64,000 nt of DNA, taken from positions 146,454 to 210,453 of the forward strand of contig JAGQDJ010000151.1 in assembly GCA_022885665.1 (NCBI GenBank), read 5' to 3'. Origin of the DNA: Triops longicaudatus. Its lineage: Eukaryota > Arthropoda > Branchiopoda > Notostraca > Triopsidae. The notes under the pieces were generated by a model. The model searched no databases, was not told where the DNA came from, and saw nothing but the letters and a program-made list of their open reading frames with translations. A program made the translations under genes and the position numbers. Below are positions 11,526-26,500 of the stretch, one piece after another. Positions within the stretch are counted from its first letter, which is position 1. Each line of letters starts with the position of its first letter.

Positions 11526-14500
11526 GTAAAAGGGATTCATTTATGGACGTCGAAGCCGTTTCCCTTCAAACGCGCACTTCGATTTTACTTTTTTTTCCCC
11601 CGTCAATGTGCATGCGATACCGCGCTACCTCTTTCCTTCTTTACACCGAGATAGGGTAAGAGAAACTCTATTACCTTGGCTTTAAACGATCCGCTTTAGC
11701 AGTTGGGATCTACCCCAAGACATCCGAGTATGTGTAAACAAGCTTCCTTGCATACATATTAAGAATAGCGTGGCTTATAGTTAAGAAACGGGTGCAAAAT
11801 AGGGACGTGTCCCCAACACGTCTACAGTTAGCGCCAAAAGAGGACTAATCTAATGTTGGGGGTTGTCTTTGCCACTTTTTCATGAATCGGTGCCCTAGCA
11901 CTTCAGCGAGAAATACTGCGGTTTCCTGACAACTTTGAGAAATTGAATTTTCGTGCAAAAAGTGACAATGTCGCCCAAGTTGTCGTCGGTTGACCGCTAC
12001 GCGGGTGAAGCTTCGAAATCTTAAAACTTTTTCGAGCTGTCAGTTCCGGATTTATGAGAGTTGTAGACAGGCAGAGGTGGTGCTGGAGAGAGAAATTTTA
12101 GGCTAGCATCGGAGAAAAGAGCGACAACGGATTCCCCTAAAGTGCTTTGCCGCGCGATTCCTTTTTGTACGGGTGTAAGTGATATGTGGGTGTATGCGGG
12201 GTTAAAACTCACTCTCTCGACAAAGTTATCGGACTATTGAAGGGAGCGGGACATGTTCCATAACAGAGAAAAAAAGAAATCAGGGTGTAGAGCGAAGTTT
12301 TAGGCTAACTTGGTACTTAAATGAATTGCGTCATCGATCGACTGATGGTCTGTCTGGATCAGTGGACTGGATATAAACTGGCTTTGGCTCACCCAGTAGG
12401 TAATAGGTAGGTAGGGCACAGTTTTGTAGATTTTTATTTGGTATTGAATTAGACACTTGAGTGATGTACGGTATAGTCTTCATCTCCTTGATGTGAAACC
12501 GAACAACACGAAAACTGTTCGTCTGTTTCACAAGAAAAAACCGGGGAGGTGAGGTATTCGCCAGAAAGTGGAGTCACTTTTTTGTGATCTTCATGATACT
12601 GCATTATTGCTGCGTTTGGCAATGGGTGTTGAATCGCAAAATTTTGTTTATTTTTTACCGTAACGGACCCTGAAGGTTGAAAGGGTTGCTCCAAAGGAGT
12701 TTATTTCTTATCGAGTATGTATGGCGCGTATAAATTTTACAAGAAAATCCATTGTGTCAGGAGCCAGAGCGCCATTCGTGTGAAACCATTTCAGTTCATC
12801 GACTCGGGTACCTTTTCATTGATTGAGTGTCGTAAAACCGAATTAGTATTATCCCGCTTCAGTCGTTGTGTGTCTGTCAGAGTGCGTGAGCCTGGAATCA
12901 TTTATCGAATATAACAAGGACGTGACGTTAATTGATGAGATGGGCTCCCAACACAATTTCGATTTTAAAAAATATATCCTTTCGTGTATGAATTCTTTCT
13001 AGCTCGAGAGTTTGAGCCGGTTGTCTAAGAGAGGTTGACGTTACACTTTTCGACACTGTCCCTTAGAAGATAATTGAACTGCACTGAACACCCTCTCACG
13101 ACTCCTGAAATGTGCGGGGGTTTTCTAATTTGATCGTGTTAAGTCCTCCAGCGACAAGGAAGAACTTGGTGCAGAATTGCTCAGTTGTCACCACAGTAGG
13201 CTAATATGATTACGCTACGACGCTCGTCTCCGCGACTGACCGCCTGTCACGTCATTCTTATTCCCGTTCCTTTACGGCAGCTTTAAAAAATACATATTAT
13301 AGAAAGCATTTTCTGACAGAGCAAGGAGATATCGCTGCTTGGCGCAGCTGATGACAATGCGACATTGTGGTCCCCGGTGTAGGCCCTCTTTTCTCCTTGG
13401 CCCAGCGTGCCATTATAACAGCCCAGATCTGTACAATAACGAGGTTTGGGCTATACATGCGTGCGATTAGGTTATATAAAAGGGGCTTGGTGAGGCTTTA
13501 CGTAGCATTATACGCCACGGGCCAGGCTAATAGGTTTCGACCATCAATCTTATTCGTGTAGCAATCAACGTGATGGCTTCTTTTGTGTTTCTTAGGGGTT
13601 ATGCCCCTCGTTAAAGAGCGTTTGCATGGGCCAAATTTGTGTGGTCTTCGAGTGTCATTTAGCCTCTTTGTTTGAGACCTGCCAGATCGGAAATAAAATC
13701 GGAAAGGTGACGTTATTTATGCAGATGTGTGGAGATTAAGTAAGGAGCATTCAAACCCCTATTAGGAACTCTGTAATGAATTCCAAAGGCAATGGGCACA
13801 AAAAAAGTGAAAGATTGTTATCTCCGATCTTTTGTATATGTATAAAAAGAAATCGATTCCACCCACAAGTTTCTTCCCTTCTTTCTTGCGAGGAAACAAG
13901 GAAGTTTTGAACGAAGAACTTGTTTATCTAGGAATATTTTTTGGCATGGGATGCACTTGTACGGAAGATCATTATATTCGACTGGGAGTTGCGAAGAAAA
14001 CTTGCCTGGTGCGCTATAAAAACCAGTCATGCTGTAGAGACGAGGGTGCTACTCTGATCGTGTATAACGAAGATCTTTTTTAGCGATCATTGCCAACGCA
14101 AACTGCTTTGCTGACGAAAGGGGGAAAAAGAGACAAGATTTCTTTCACATACTGAATGCGAGACGATTAGACTTGGAATGGTTGACATTGTCCGTAAGCT
14201 TTTGTATTAAATGTTTATTGGCTTCTTGTCTACACAGACATTCTCAGTCAGCTTTTGTCTTTCTTAAACACAGCAAGTAAGCTTCGTGCATAACTCTGCA
14301 AATATTTTATATGGTCGGGGGTGAAAAGTTCTATCTGGTGTCCTAGTTCAGCTTTGATTGCGGTCTCGTCATAACTCTTCAAGCCAGATTAGCGGTGTTG
14401 AAAAAAAAAAATCGATGAGCTTAAAAGGTCCGAAATGCTGAGTCTTTCTGTTCCTGTATTTTGGCAGTAACATTGTCGCGTCGGATGGGTGACTGCAGTG

Positions 14501-17500
14501 GCACCGCATTACTGACGGAACTGTCAGCTCTTCCTTCACCCCTTCTCCTCCTTTTTTCATTGCCTTGTTTATAACTCCGTCATTATTGTGGTTGTGTGGT
14601 CTGTGTTGGTGGCAAGATAGAGATACTAGTGCGCTACGGGTGCAAAAGACGAAATACACGCGAGACACTCATAATACCTAAAGAAAGCCGGAAAATCTGA
14701 GACGGTAGGAAACTGCTGAGCTCGTCAGTTTGGTATCAGAGATTGGATACAAGACTTTTAAGTTTTGGACGTTTCCTTGTCGGTGACTTCTTGGGCCATG
14801 TTCAGGGAAGTACTGGAAAGCCGTTGCCTGCGGCTGTTCTGAAGTGCTGAGTCTGTGCTTAGGGTTAAGTTTTGCGTCTGTTGCCACACGCCATACCAGC
14901 TGAAGGAACTGACCCGTGTCGTATTGGAATCCCTAGCAGTTGGGGAGCTAGAGCTGCAGAAACAGTAAAATGAGGAAACTTGAATTAGAATTCCAAGCAG
15001 AAATTTGCGTTTTTCTCTTCCCACTCGCGCTTAGAACTCTTTTTGTCTCTATTGCTGCCAGTGCATGCTGGGCTTTGACCAGATGCTATAGCAACTTACC
15101 GAGGTTCTGAAGATAAAAAAAAAAAGACGACTGTCGAGCAGAAAGAATGAATGTGCCTTTTGCATTCACCGAAAGCTCCCGAGGCTTATTTCGTTGTTCG
15201 AAGGTACTCCTGGGTTGCGAATCCTTTGCAGTTTCTTTACAAGTTTGCTGTTAGTGTATATTCAGTAAATACCTAAGACTTTGAGATTAAAAATCGTGGA
15301 TGTCTGTTCGCTTAGCGGGGAATGGCATTTGTATCTACCGAAAGAAAACTGTTTGCTTTTGACGTCAGCAAACCTTTTTAACTGGGCTTTTGTTCCCGGC
15401 CTGCGGCTGAGAGCTTACGGATCAGAAACATGCGAGAAGAGAAAATATTAAGTAGTCAATAGCGGATAGGAACGCAAATAGTACTGGATGAACACAATTT
15501 TATACCATGCGGCGGATATGTAGACAGTCATTTTTAGCTTAGCATTCGAAAGGAAGTCCAACAGAAATGTCTGGCGTAAAAAAAAGAAAAATAGGATAAT
15601 TACTTTCTGTCCTTCAAGCGGCTTGTCGACTTCTTGTTCTCGTTTCTGATAACTGCGGTGAAATCTTTCCCTCATCTCCGGGGTCGCAGTCATGGCGAAA
15701 TTTTCGTGTTATTTTTCGTTGCTGAGGTCTCCTAAAAAATAACTTGCGTGAAGTATTATGACGACGTAAAAAAAAGAAAAACCTTTCTTCGCTTGCCTTG
15801 CAGAGGAATAATACTAGACGCAATGTTAAACTATGCCTTGGCAACGAGAACTAGAGACTTTTAGCATGTGCGGACGATATTTTCCACGCTTTTTTTCTGG
15901 GGAGAGAATCCATGGGGCGAAGAAAGAACGTTGAAAAAATGGTTGATCGGCAAGTTGCGCGGAAAAGCGTTTTGCTTTCTGGCCTGCGTTCTATATGCCT
16001 TGTCCGAAAAGCGGAGAGTAATGAGCCATAATCTGCTGTACGTAAAAATCGTAATGGGGTAGCCAAATGGGGCGTTGGCTTTTGGTCGTAAATGTGGGGA
16101 CTATATTAAAAGGAAATGAGATGCTGCGAAATGCGAATCACGTCTTTGGGTTGTGATACGTACTGTATTGAGTTTTTGTACAGGGTTCTCCATATTGTGG
16201 AGTATGAGGGGGGAATATTGAAGTCTGAAGTGACAGTTAAAGTTCAAATCACAGTACTGGTTGCGCTCTGCGACTAGGCAAGGAGTTTTGCCGAACACCG
16301 GTACGATGCGCAAATGTCTTACCCCCGTCTTACGTACGAATGATATGAAGAACATGTCCTTGAAAGTGCTGCCTTTTCACGACATGATAAAAGAGGTATT
16401 GACAGGTTCCACTGTCGTGCCAAGGGACTGCAGCTCTCATGGGATCGGGAGATCGTGCTCCGTAACGCACTTCCTCGACGAATGGTACTCCCAGCGCGCT
16501 GTGACATCAGCAGTTGTGCCGTTTTTCTTTAATTCCTCGCCCCATGACAAGCCACTCTATCCCCCAAATGAGAGATAATCTCTTTCGAAAAAGACTTTGA
16601 AGACTAAGCGTGGAACGGGATTATAGAAGGATTCAGGAGACGGGGACTTTTCTGACTGTCATCACTAGAGCGTGTTAGAGTTAAATTAGACTTACGTGAT
16701 ATCGAGCCTTTTTTTTTCTTTTTGCGTTCCGTTGTGTGCCGAATGACATTGTTAAGAATAACCACTATTTCGATTGTCAGTAGAGAAAAGAAAACTTGTC
16801 TGCTATCAAGTGCTCTGTAAGATTCGGGATGTGTAAGGTCTCTATGTAAAAGTTAGGTTAAGCCTTTCTTTGTCGCAAGTGTGCTAGTGACAAGCTGAAA
16901 TTTCTTTGATATAAGCGGTTTCGGAAGACGAGGCGGAATTTTGGGGGACCATAAATTAACGTTTAATCTAGTTACGGATGTGGTGCAGCTCCTCTTAATT
17001 GTTTTCGTTTCACTTTGGGCGATCTTTTTGGGTTGTTTACCCGAACCGGCGCAGTTTATTTTGGCTCTGAAGATAAGATTGATTGAATGCACAGAGCTTA
17101 GACTTAGATCTTGTTTTTCTCCTAAATTGCTGACTCCGCCCAATTTGTCGATCCAAGTGAGTCTAAAGATCTGTTGTCTCTTTTTGTCCCTGATATTTTA
17201 TTATTGTACTACATTTTTTCTTCTCTACGAAACTTTTAAAGAAGTGGAGTTGTTCATATCTTTGTGTTTGTGTGTTCCTTTTGGTGAGCCGTGGCCGCGT
17301 CACGAATTGACCTAAACTTGTTTCGGTCAGCACCGTCACGGAGGGCAATAATGCCAACACGCAAGCTAAACCTGTGCCATGTCAACTGTGTAGGGAAGCA
17401 CGGCGTTGTTAGCATGTAACTTTGATACAGCCTTTTTTGGTGATATGATACTGCGGATCCAGCGCGTCGCAAGTTTTCTAGTTGTGGCTATTTTCATGAT

Positions 17501-20500
17501 TCTTTCATTCGCAATTGGCGTGTATAAAACAAGGAAGACTCAGGCAAATGCATGTTGAGGTCGCTTCCTCCATGGTCGCTTTTTACCTCATCGACAAGAA
17601 CATCTTCCTGTTGGCTCACCGCCCACGAGAACTTGCGCAAGACATAAACGAGCCTCGAACCGTGCTAATAGCGTGTTGGGGAAATAATTGGTGGCGTAGA
17701 CCACTTGACGGACAATACAATGGCTTTCAATCTTGCGGTGATTGACGGCTTGTATTACTTGAGGCTCCAGACCATGTAGGCATGGACGAAGCATAGACTG
17801 TGCGGTGCGGATATTGTGTTGGTTGTAGACCATACAACACCTGCATCAAAAGGCAAAAAAGTGGGATGCTTACTTGAAGGAAAGGAAGCGTGGTAAGCTG
17901 GTGTGTCGTGTGTGATTGTGCACACACTTGTGGGGCTATGAAACTGTCGGCTTCCTACTCAGTTCCCCATTAGAGACGCATTTAAGCACGTTTTTGAATC
18001 GTCTCACAGTTGATAGCATGAATCGCACCTGCTGATCCGCTTTAATTCTTTCATGAAACTTTCCACAATGAAAGACTTGTGGTGATCTAGGGAATGGTTT
18101 GTAGGCCTACGGGCGGTGGCTTGTTAAGGACTCCAGAAAGGAAACGGCCGTTTTATTACAGGTGAAACGAGGATACGGGTCGCTTTAAGTGAACGGCCGT
18201 AGCTTTTCATTGAGGATTGAACGTATTTGTTTTGTAGAGTTTAATTGACACCGGAAACGCTACGAGATTCGTGATAGACTTGCCCAGGCGCCAAGCTTCA
18301 CAGATGGTGTAATAATGATCAAGGGGCGGGTTGAAGTACCTGCATGCTAATGGTACCTATTGTTGTTTTAGGCTCCCTGTCAAAAACACAGAAACTCCAA
18401 GCTGAAACGTACCTTTTTTCCCGTTGTACTCGGGTGCTACTACTTTTTCGGTATGACTCACGGTTCTGTAGCCGGAATTGAGGCAAAACGGTAAAAAAAA
18501 ACCTGTTACTTATGCTTTCTGAAGAAGAAATAATAGCCTGACGTTAGTAGTGTGTCAGTTATATGAGTAAGTCTATAGTTTCTTTTTTAAGCATGAAGGG
18601 TCAGTTTCCGTTCGTTTTCTTTAGCTATGCAAAGATGAGAACTGTTGTTCAACACACTGATTTCTTTTATGGTTGGGCTCTCTCCGTTGCCACAGTAAAT
18701 TAGTGTAGTGTGCAAGAGAAAAAAAAAGGGGGCTGGAATGGTTATCGTAGCCCCACACGAGACGCATTGGTCGTAGCCCTTTTGTAGGAAAAATAAATTA
18801 ATAAATTGGACGTGGTTTTCTTGGAAGACCCCTTCCAATTTATTAAATGAACAAGTAGAAGAAAATGGCAGGGGTGAAGGCTTTGTTCTTGTTGTAGTGC
18901 TTGATTAACTGGGGAAGGGCAGCAAATTCATTACAGCAGCTTCTGTGGATTTTGTCCCAAGGATCTTGAGAAACTTGGGACATTTTCTTTGAGCAAATTA
19001 GGAATTTCTCGTCTCGGATTCTTTATCCCACCTTTGTAGCGGATGAGGAGATTTTACGGGAAAAAAAGGTGTTTCGGGCAATCCAGTTGTATGCGGTGGT
19101 ATGCACTTCCTCGATCCTATTCCTAAACACACCAAACTTTTTTAGCCCAGACAAAGCAAGGGAAGACAACGTTATGCGTTTTTGATTCCAAGGGAAGGTG
19201 AGTTTTTATGCGTTCATTACGCCTGCCATTGTCTGTTTCTGGAAGAACGAAAGGGGCTACGAGAGTATTTCGGTCGTAGCAGTATACTGAATTGCGTTTG
19301 TTTCACCCTTGGAAAATTTTCACCAGGAAGGTAGACTTATAGCTCGTGTCTGTATGGGATGCAAGCTTCGCTTGCGTCTGCATCGGGCCGCGAACATTCG
19401 TATATGGTGTTTTTATTATAGGTCTGGTGGGTAAAATGATTTCCTCATGTTCCCTTACTGGAAAGTCGTACAGAAAGTTTGCTTGATTGAATTAAACGCC
19501 TTTCTTTTACTCCCGTTCCCAGGCTAAAGTTTTCGCCTGACAACCGCCCAACTTGAAGGAAATTGCACTTCGCGTTTCTTTTGGTCAAACAAAAATGTAC
19601 AACTTTATTTTCTGTCCGGGGTAAAAAGCGTCCTACTGGTGTTCTTATAATTAACTTAAGGTCGTCCCAGGGTGTTTCTTCATGGGCAAGACTGCCGTCT
19701 GCGAAAAGAAGCTTTCGAAAACCGAGGCTAAAATACTAAAAAGTGTTAATACGCTGATGGTGAGACAGCTCGGGCTTTTAATGAAGTAAAGCAATCTTTG
19801 TTGTAGCCCTTGGAAACACTTCCAAACCTTAGAACAAACTACTCGAAAAAAGTGTCAAATCGATATTCAAGCTCAAGTCGAAAAGAATATGAAAACGCTA
19901 TATCTTATGAATAATTCTTTCACGGACCAGTTGTGAACCCAGATTGCATGGAAAGGGAAACTGCGACTGCAGCAAAAACCGCTTGGTAGGAGCTGTGAAA
20001 CTTTGCTGATAAAATATTTCGATTTCTTTTGTACTAATCAGCATAAAAAGCTTTAGTGGTCGATTTTCCTAAGAAAAGAAAAACAAGAAACGACAAGTTT
20101 ACTGTTTAATGATACCTCCCACTAAAATAGCACTCAATCCGCAGCTCTGTGGCTTGTGTTGGATTTTTGTGCATATTGTCAACTTTTTTATTAGTCTCTT
20201 CGGCCTTCGCTTTGAAGTAACGAAAAGGCAGGATCCAACACTTTGATTGCAAGCTTGATACCATGTGTTGTCTGAAAGAAAAAAGAAGAGCGGTATATTT
20301 TTATATTATTTATATGGCATAGCCATAAGCTTGAGAGTACATTTAATTCAAGAGGGAAAAAAAAGTTGTCCAACTGTTTGCATGTTAGGTGTTTTCTTGC
20401 TGTAGTTTTTTTTTTTTTTTTTAAATCTGAACTCCCGTGTTGCAGCCGAGTGGGCAAAGTTATGCTAGCGATTATAGAGTGACGGATGGCGGAGGATAAA

Positions 20501-23500
20501 AGAAAAATATAGATGTCTATCCACAATAACATTTCACAGATCTTTGGTCCATTATCTCGCCCCCTAGCTGCGTTATGCTCCATGGGGCTTTCTACGGAGC
20601 GTTTCACCCCTTAAACTAACTTCCATCAGCAGTATAACGTCCCCCAGGCTATATGGGGTCGCTTTTATTTCCTCGGACAACTTCTGGCGGGAATCCAGTC
20701 CGGTAAGGGGGAACAGATATTTGCCAGTCCAAACTTGCGGTTTCGCATGATAGAATACGTTTCAACGTCAATGAGCCGGGAGCGGGAGCGGGAGCTGAGA
20801 GTGAGGGAGAACATTGCATTTGCTTTATAAGTTTCAAAGCCTCTTAATTTTCAGGATTATGTCTCACTTCGTCGTGTGTGCTTAGTTTCATATAGGCTAC
20901 ACTATTTCCGAACATAAATGTGGTTTTGACGAAAATAAGACCAAATCTCTTCCTGTTGCGTTCATACCAAGAACGGTTGTCTCGGGTGCCTAATAATGAT
21001 CGTAATGAAAAAAGAAAAACACAATGGTTTGTAGAAGCTTTTACCTTCGAATGAAATCCAATAGGAAGTACGAGCATATCCATTATGACACGCTGTATTT
21101 GCTCAGTCACAGAAGGTTTGCTTGTATGTGAACGGGATAATAAGGACACGAATGAAATTACAGTTGAACACTTTAGCAAAACCGTCTTGCTACAACTGAA
21201 ACAATAAGTTACGACGCGAACAAAACTTTTGTCGTGTATCTATTGTTATTCGTTAAAGGGCAGTTTCAGAGCAGTAGGAGACGTACAAAGTATCACCAAC
21301 GTTTTTGTGGGTTTCAGTAATTTCATAGGAACAAAACGAAGTAAATATTGTAAGGAAAGGAATGTTGTTACACTCAGCTACTTTGTGCTTTACTTTAGTT
21401 CAACGTATCGAAGGACAAGTGAGTTGAATTGTACGATTTCTTTCTGATGCGTAGGTAGAACAAGAAGACTGCTGTGTTTGTGCTGTACAAGTTGGAAGCA
21501 ACAAAATACCGTCTTTTCTCGTTTTTTTTTTACCGAACTGAATTCCGAAATTAGATCACGGCATATTAAGTAAAGTGGAATATGTTTGTGTAAATAAAGC
21601 TGAAAAAATACAGAATATATCTCACGGCTTTGTTATGTTGCGGTATTGACGCAGGAAAAATTCACGAAAAAAACTTGTCAATGTTTCAGATTCACTTTGC
21701 TGTTCTGGACTGGGAATCAAAGTTTTTGTACACAATGCAGGGTTGCATTTCTTTAGTGCAATTTTTTGGAAGGCTGAATTGAAAACTTCATGTGCTCTCC
21801 CGTCGAGTGAATAACTTACGCGGCGCATAAGCGAATCACAGTTGCCATCCATTCCGATAAAACGACAGAGAGAACATTTCTCAGCCAAAACGACGTAATG
21901 CAGGCTAAAGAATTCAACTAACGTGGACACAAAAAGCTGTCGCTTTAGCCGCCACTAAAAAGGTGACTCCCACTGTTTTATTCGTTAGAGGCTGCGCAAA
22001 ACATGGCAGCTGTACTCTGTCTAGTAGTGTTACTTTCTGTTTATCTCTTATTTTTCTTTGCTTAAGAAGATTGATAAAAAAGACCCTTGCGAAACTTTCA
22101 CTATAATGCTTGGTTACAGACGTCTTTGAAAGTATATGTATAGGAATTTTCAAAAGTGAATGGCTTTTTTTTTAGAAAAAAAGCTGTATTTTTAGCAGAA
22201 TGAGGTTTTGTAGCTTTTCTTGAACTTGGCAATAATAATGTAAACCATTAGCTGAGCCGGATAGGGTCTTTACCAGTACTTTATAATTTAATACCCTGTA
22301 ATCTCGTTCGATACGTTTTATCTTCCCATAACTTTAGAATGGATATCAAGACTGTGGGTTTTTCGGGTTTCCAACAAGGTCGCGGCTCCCAGCAGTAGTT
22401 CCCTATTCTTTTCGATAAGGTACAAGGTACTCATTAGTGCATATTTGGTCTAGTTAGGAAGGAAGCGAGGATAGGGAGCTTGAAATGATGAGCCGTTATT
22501 TGACTTCAAGAAAGACGGGCAAGGCACTCGGTAAGGGCGAGGCTTTTCTTGGCTAGAAAGCCTCACGGGCTTCAGTCCCTTGTTAAAGGAGTTAGAGCTA
22601 CGGCGAACAACTTCATTTCGTTACAGCTGCGTGCTGGCTATAACGCAGGGGCTATTTGTGTGTAGGCCGAATAGGAAAAAATTGCTTTCGAAGTCAATTG
22701 TTCGAGGAGCTAAGAGGTAGGGAGTTGCTAAATGAAGTTATGCACGTCTCCTTTGGTTGGTTTTGACCAAACAATGATATGGTACAAATGAACCCATCCC
22801 TAGAGAATGATAGGGCGGCATGGGGCCCCCTATTTTAATTCTTATGTTTCTCGTTTCTGAGTGGGTCGCCTAGGTTAAAGCTAATGAGTAGTTTACCGAT
22901 TTGAACAACTTCATCCCTTCTATGCTGTGGGAGGGGAAGGAATTGGGGCACAGAGGGAAATCAGGATGGGCGCTAAATGACTCTCCAACGTTCTTAATAC
23001 CAAGAGTACAGCGCTTAGTTACTATGGAATGAATACTGAGCTATGAGGGACCTATCCTTTCCGGATAAAGTGATGTGCTATGTAAGGGGATTTTTTTTAC
23101 AACTAATAGGGGACAGGAGCACACTTTGGTTGCGTTTTTATCATGCCTTTTTATTGCAACGCTTACCAGTAGTTCAACCGGAAAATGCACTTTTATTTCT
23201 CTTTTTATTTGCGTTTGGAGACGATAAATAACTGCAGAAAGAGGAATCGTTACATAAAGGTTGTAAGAACTTATTTTCCTTTCGATTTCACCCACGAAGC
23301 CAGCAAGAGGGGTGAAAAGTGTGTCGCAATTTCAATAATCTTAATTAAGCAATGGTCTTCGTATTATATAGGTATGTTTAGTGCAAGAGTCGTTTGGAGA
23401 ACATTAAGCCTTCTGGACGACGTAAGCTCAGATACATTCCACATCTTAGCTGCGTGTTTCTGTTCGCATATTTCAGTTCCTCTGAGAACGAAACATACTA

Positions 23501-26500
23501 GGGAACACGGTCTGAAAATCTTTCGCAAACTAGTACCCCGGAGGTTAAGGCTGAAATGTTTCTCTCTGTGGTACCTCTCTTAGATTATGCATTCACGTCG
23601 AGTATATCTTTGGGGAAATTTGCATCTTAACTGAGCTCAGAAACTGGATCAACTTAGTACGTATCAGATCTCCCAAGACGTATTATAATTTGAAGACTCG
23701 GAGACGGTGGAAGTAACTTCTAAGCAAATATGTCAGCGAATGAGGGGCGTACAATTCTAGTTCCTGTTTATCAAGACTTACTGAGTTGCAGAAATGTGCT
23801 AACTGGTGCAGATTTATGTACTGGCTTTCCTAAGTTGGGCTTCGCCAAGACGCTAGTATCAAGACGAGATTGTGCCATACGTACCAGGCAAGGGCAACTG
23901 AGGTGATTAGGAAAAGCCCAAGAAACCCGTTGGGCAAGAGAGTACGAAGCATAAGAGAATGCAAGTGCAAAGTTGATTGGTGTGTTATGAGAAGGAGTAA
24001 AAAGTCTTCAGCGTGAAGGGTACTAGCTAATGGTTAATCATTGCTATCATGAGTCAAATGTTGCGATAGGAACTAGGCAACCGAGGATCTAAAAGGCGGG
24101 AGAACCTCAGCTGTTATCATGACGGAAGTCGAGGGCTACCAAGCGCCTTGAGCTTGGAACTTTTCAATTGTGCCTTTGAAATTTGCACAACGTATTTCTG
24201 GCTCCCGTTTCGGATTAATAGATTCTGGAACCAGGCAGAAGGTTGCAAACGTACCGTTCTGTTGTCATGTTGCTTTTGAAGAGCGATGAGATTTGGTCTT
24301 AAAACTTCAATCATCGTAAAAACTTCCCTTCTAGAAATCTCATTTGACACACTTGCCACCCTGTAAGCGAGACAACAATTGATCCGAACTTTTCGCCGTT
24401 GCTGGTTCCCAATTGATGTCTGATATTTTATTTCAGGCGCTTAAGTGGCACTCTCGAAAGAAAAGTAAAACAACAAATGGGTTGTTTTGCTTTTCCTTTT
24501 TCCCGTAACTTTTTAGGGTGGAAAGCTCTCCAGAATTTTTAGAAAATGCTTTCTTTAATAGAGACGATAATACATTAGCAATGTTAAACGGCTTGACCGA
24601 AATGGTTGTTGATATAGACCTCGCCATGGAATGCACGCGCCTGACTCTGTGCCTAGTCACTAGAGACATAAAAAGGCAACTTTAGTGCTAATGAAGCTGT
24701 GAATGGACTGATTTGTCAATCATTACCTTTTAAAAGACAAGTATGAGAAAAAAGCGAGGGAGACGGAGAATTCAGACCGACGGAATCGCTTAAACAAAGG
24801 ATAATTTTTTTTTATCGAACTGTTTAATACTGGGTGCGGAAAAAAAAGAAAAGATTAGCGTGAAAGGAAGAAAGTGGTAACGGGAAAGAACAGTTATGCT
24901 CTAGAGCACAAAATACGAGTCCGACTAGCAATTATGAGCGAACGAATAGAGAATAAATTCATATGTGAAAAATTTGCATCCATAATGTTTTTTGTCATTG
25001 TTTTTTTAGGATTCATTTCCGTTTGGGAACTGAGTCTTGCATAATGACTACGGAAGTTTAATGACTTGGAAGCACATAAATTGTTCTTCCAAGACGCTGC
25101 TGGGAATAAGGTCTCGTATGTGTATTTTTGCTTACAGGGAGATCGTAAAGGACAAAAGCGTTTATGTGCGAACTGACATGCTCCTGTGTCGTAACCACGC
25201 GAGTAGGGTTAGGTAACAGTTCGTATTGTAAAGCTTCATTAAGGTAGTTTCCTTGCTCAAAAATTGATGCGCCACGCACCCCTGGGCTTATGTTACATCC
25301 TAACCAACAAACACAACTTGTACGAGTTGCACTTAACCCTTACGTTAAGGGAGACATAATGTGATATGTAAACAATTATGGAACTTTACTTATCATGGCG
25401 TGGGTCGTAGAAGCATAAGGAAAGTAGCGATTAAAGTGAGTGAGTATTTATAAAGAAAACTTAGTTGAAATCTGTGGGAATCCTATGTCATTGTCATGCT
25501 TTAATTTACAAATATGCGTGAACTCAAAGTCATAAAAAATAATTTTGCCCTTAACTTTGTTTCTTTGTGCGTCATCAGCCCTTAAAGTTGGCGAACTTTG
25601 CGACTGATTTTAGTCGTTACAGGACGGCAATTCTGCTTAGTTAATGATGGATCTACAGCCGTTAAAAGTTAGTGTAACAGGCATATTGATCATGTTTTGT
25701 CAAGTTCTTCAAAAATAGAAAAAAGAATAACATACTTGACTTGTTTGGGGTGTACTTGCATATAAAATTTGTTTTGATTTAGGGTCCGCAGAATAAAAGC
25801 ATCGAAATGCAATTAAAACGTGGTGTTGCTCGCCCTCGAGCTATATAATTGTTTTATCGTCTGTATTCCGCATTGCGACACGGTAAATCCATCTTTCTGC
25901 CGTTATGCTGAACAACACACTTCCTTCTGATTTTTTTTCGCGGGTTTAATGCTCATGGCTAAAGCCGCCACTAGTACACTTCTGTAGACTATTTTTTTTT
26001 CTTGAAGACAGGACTAAAATGCATAAAGAGTAATGCGCCTTTTTATTTCATTGAATCACTGGCAGAACTCTATAAGTAAAGAAGACGAGTGAAGAATAGG
26101 TGAGTCTTATGTTTTGTCTGCGTCTTCCGGCAGAGATACTGCTACGACATTCCAAATGTCCGTGAGCGTATCTACTATGCTTACAGCTGCAGTCCAGCTA
26201 AATCCTCCATTGACTCTTTTTTCTTTCAAAACGCTAAACCCATTAAACACATCTATTGTCTCCAAGGCACACTTTTTTATCCTGAAAGGTAAAAAAGCTG
26301 TAAGTTCCTAAGTCTTTTCAACTTCCATTATGCCCGTGTCCCATAAAATGAGGAAAAAATTTTGCACGTTTCATATAAACATCCGTAGTGTACAGCACTT
26401 TCTAGTTGGTCCCTTAAGAAACAAGAGGAAACAGGTTTTAAGTTGGAAACAGATTTTCTTTATAGCTGTGTTTTAACTTGGTCAGTTTTTTACATTAGTT

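Noticed and set aside
20191..20607. Open frame of 138 codons on the minus strand as a gene
   Set aside because: Low-complexity lysine and phenylalanine runs from poly(A/T), no domain, and no splice or promoter context.
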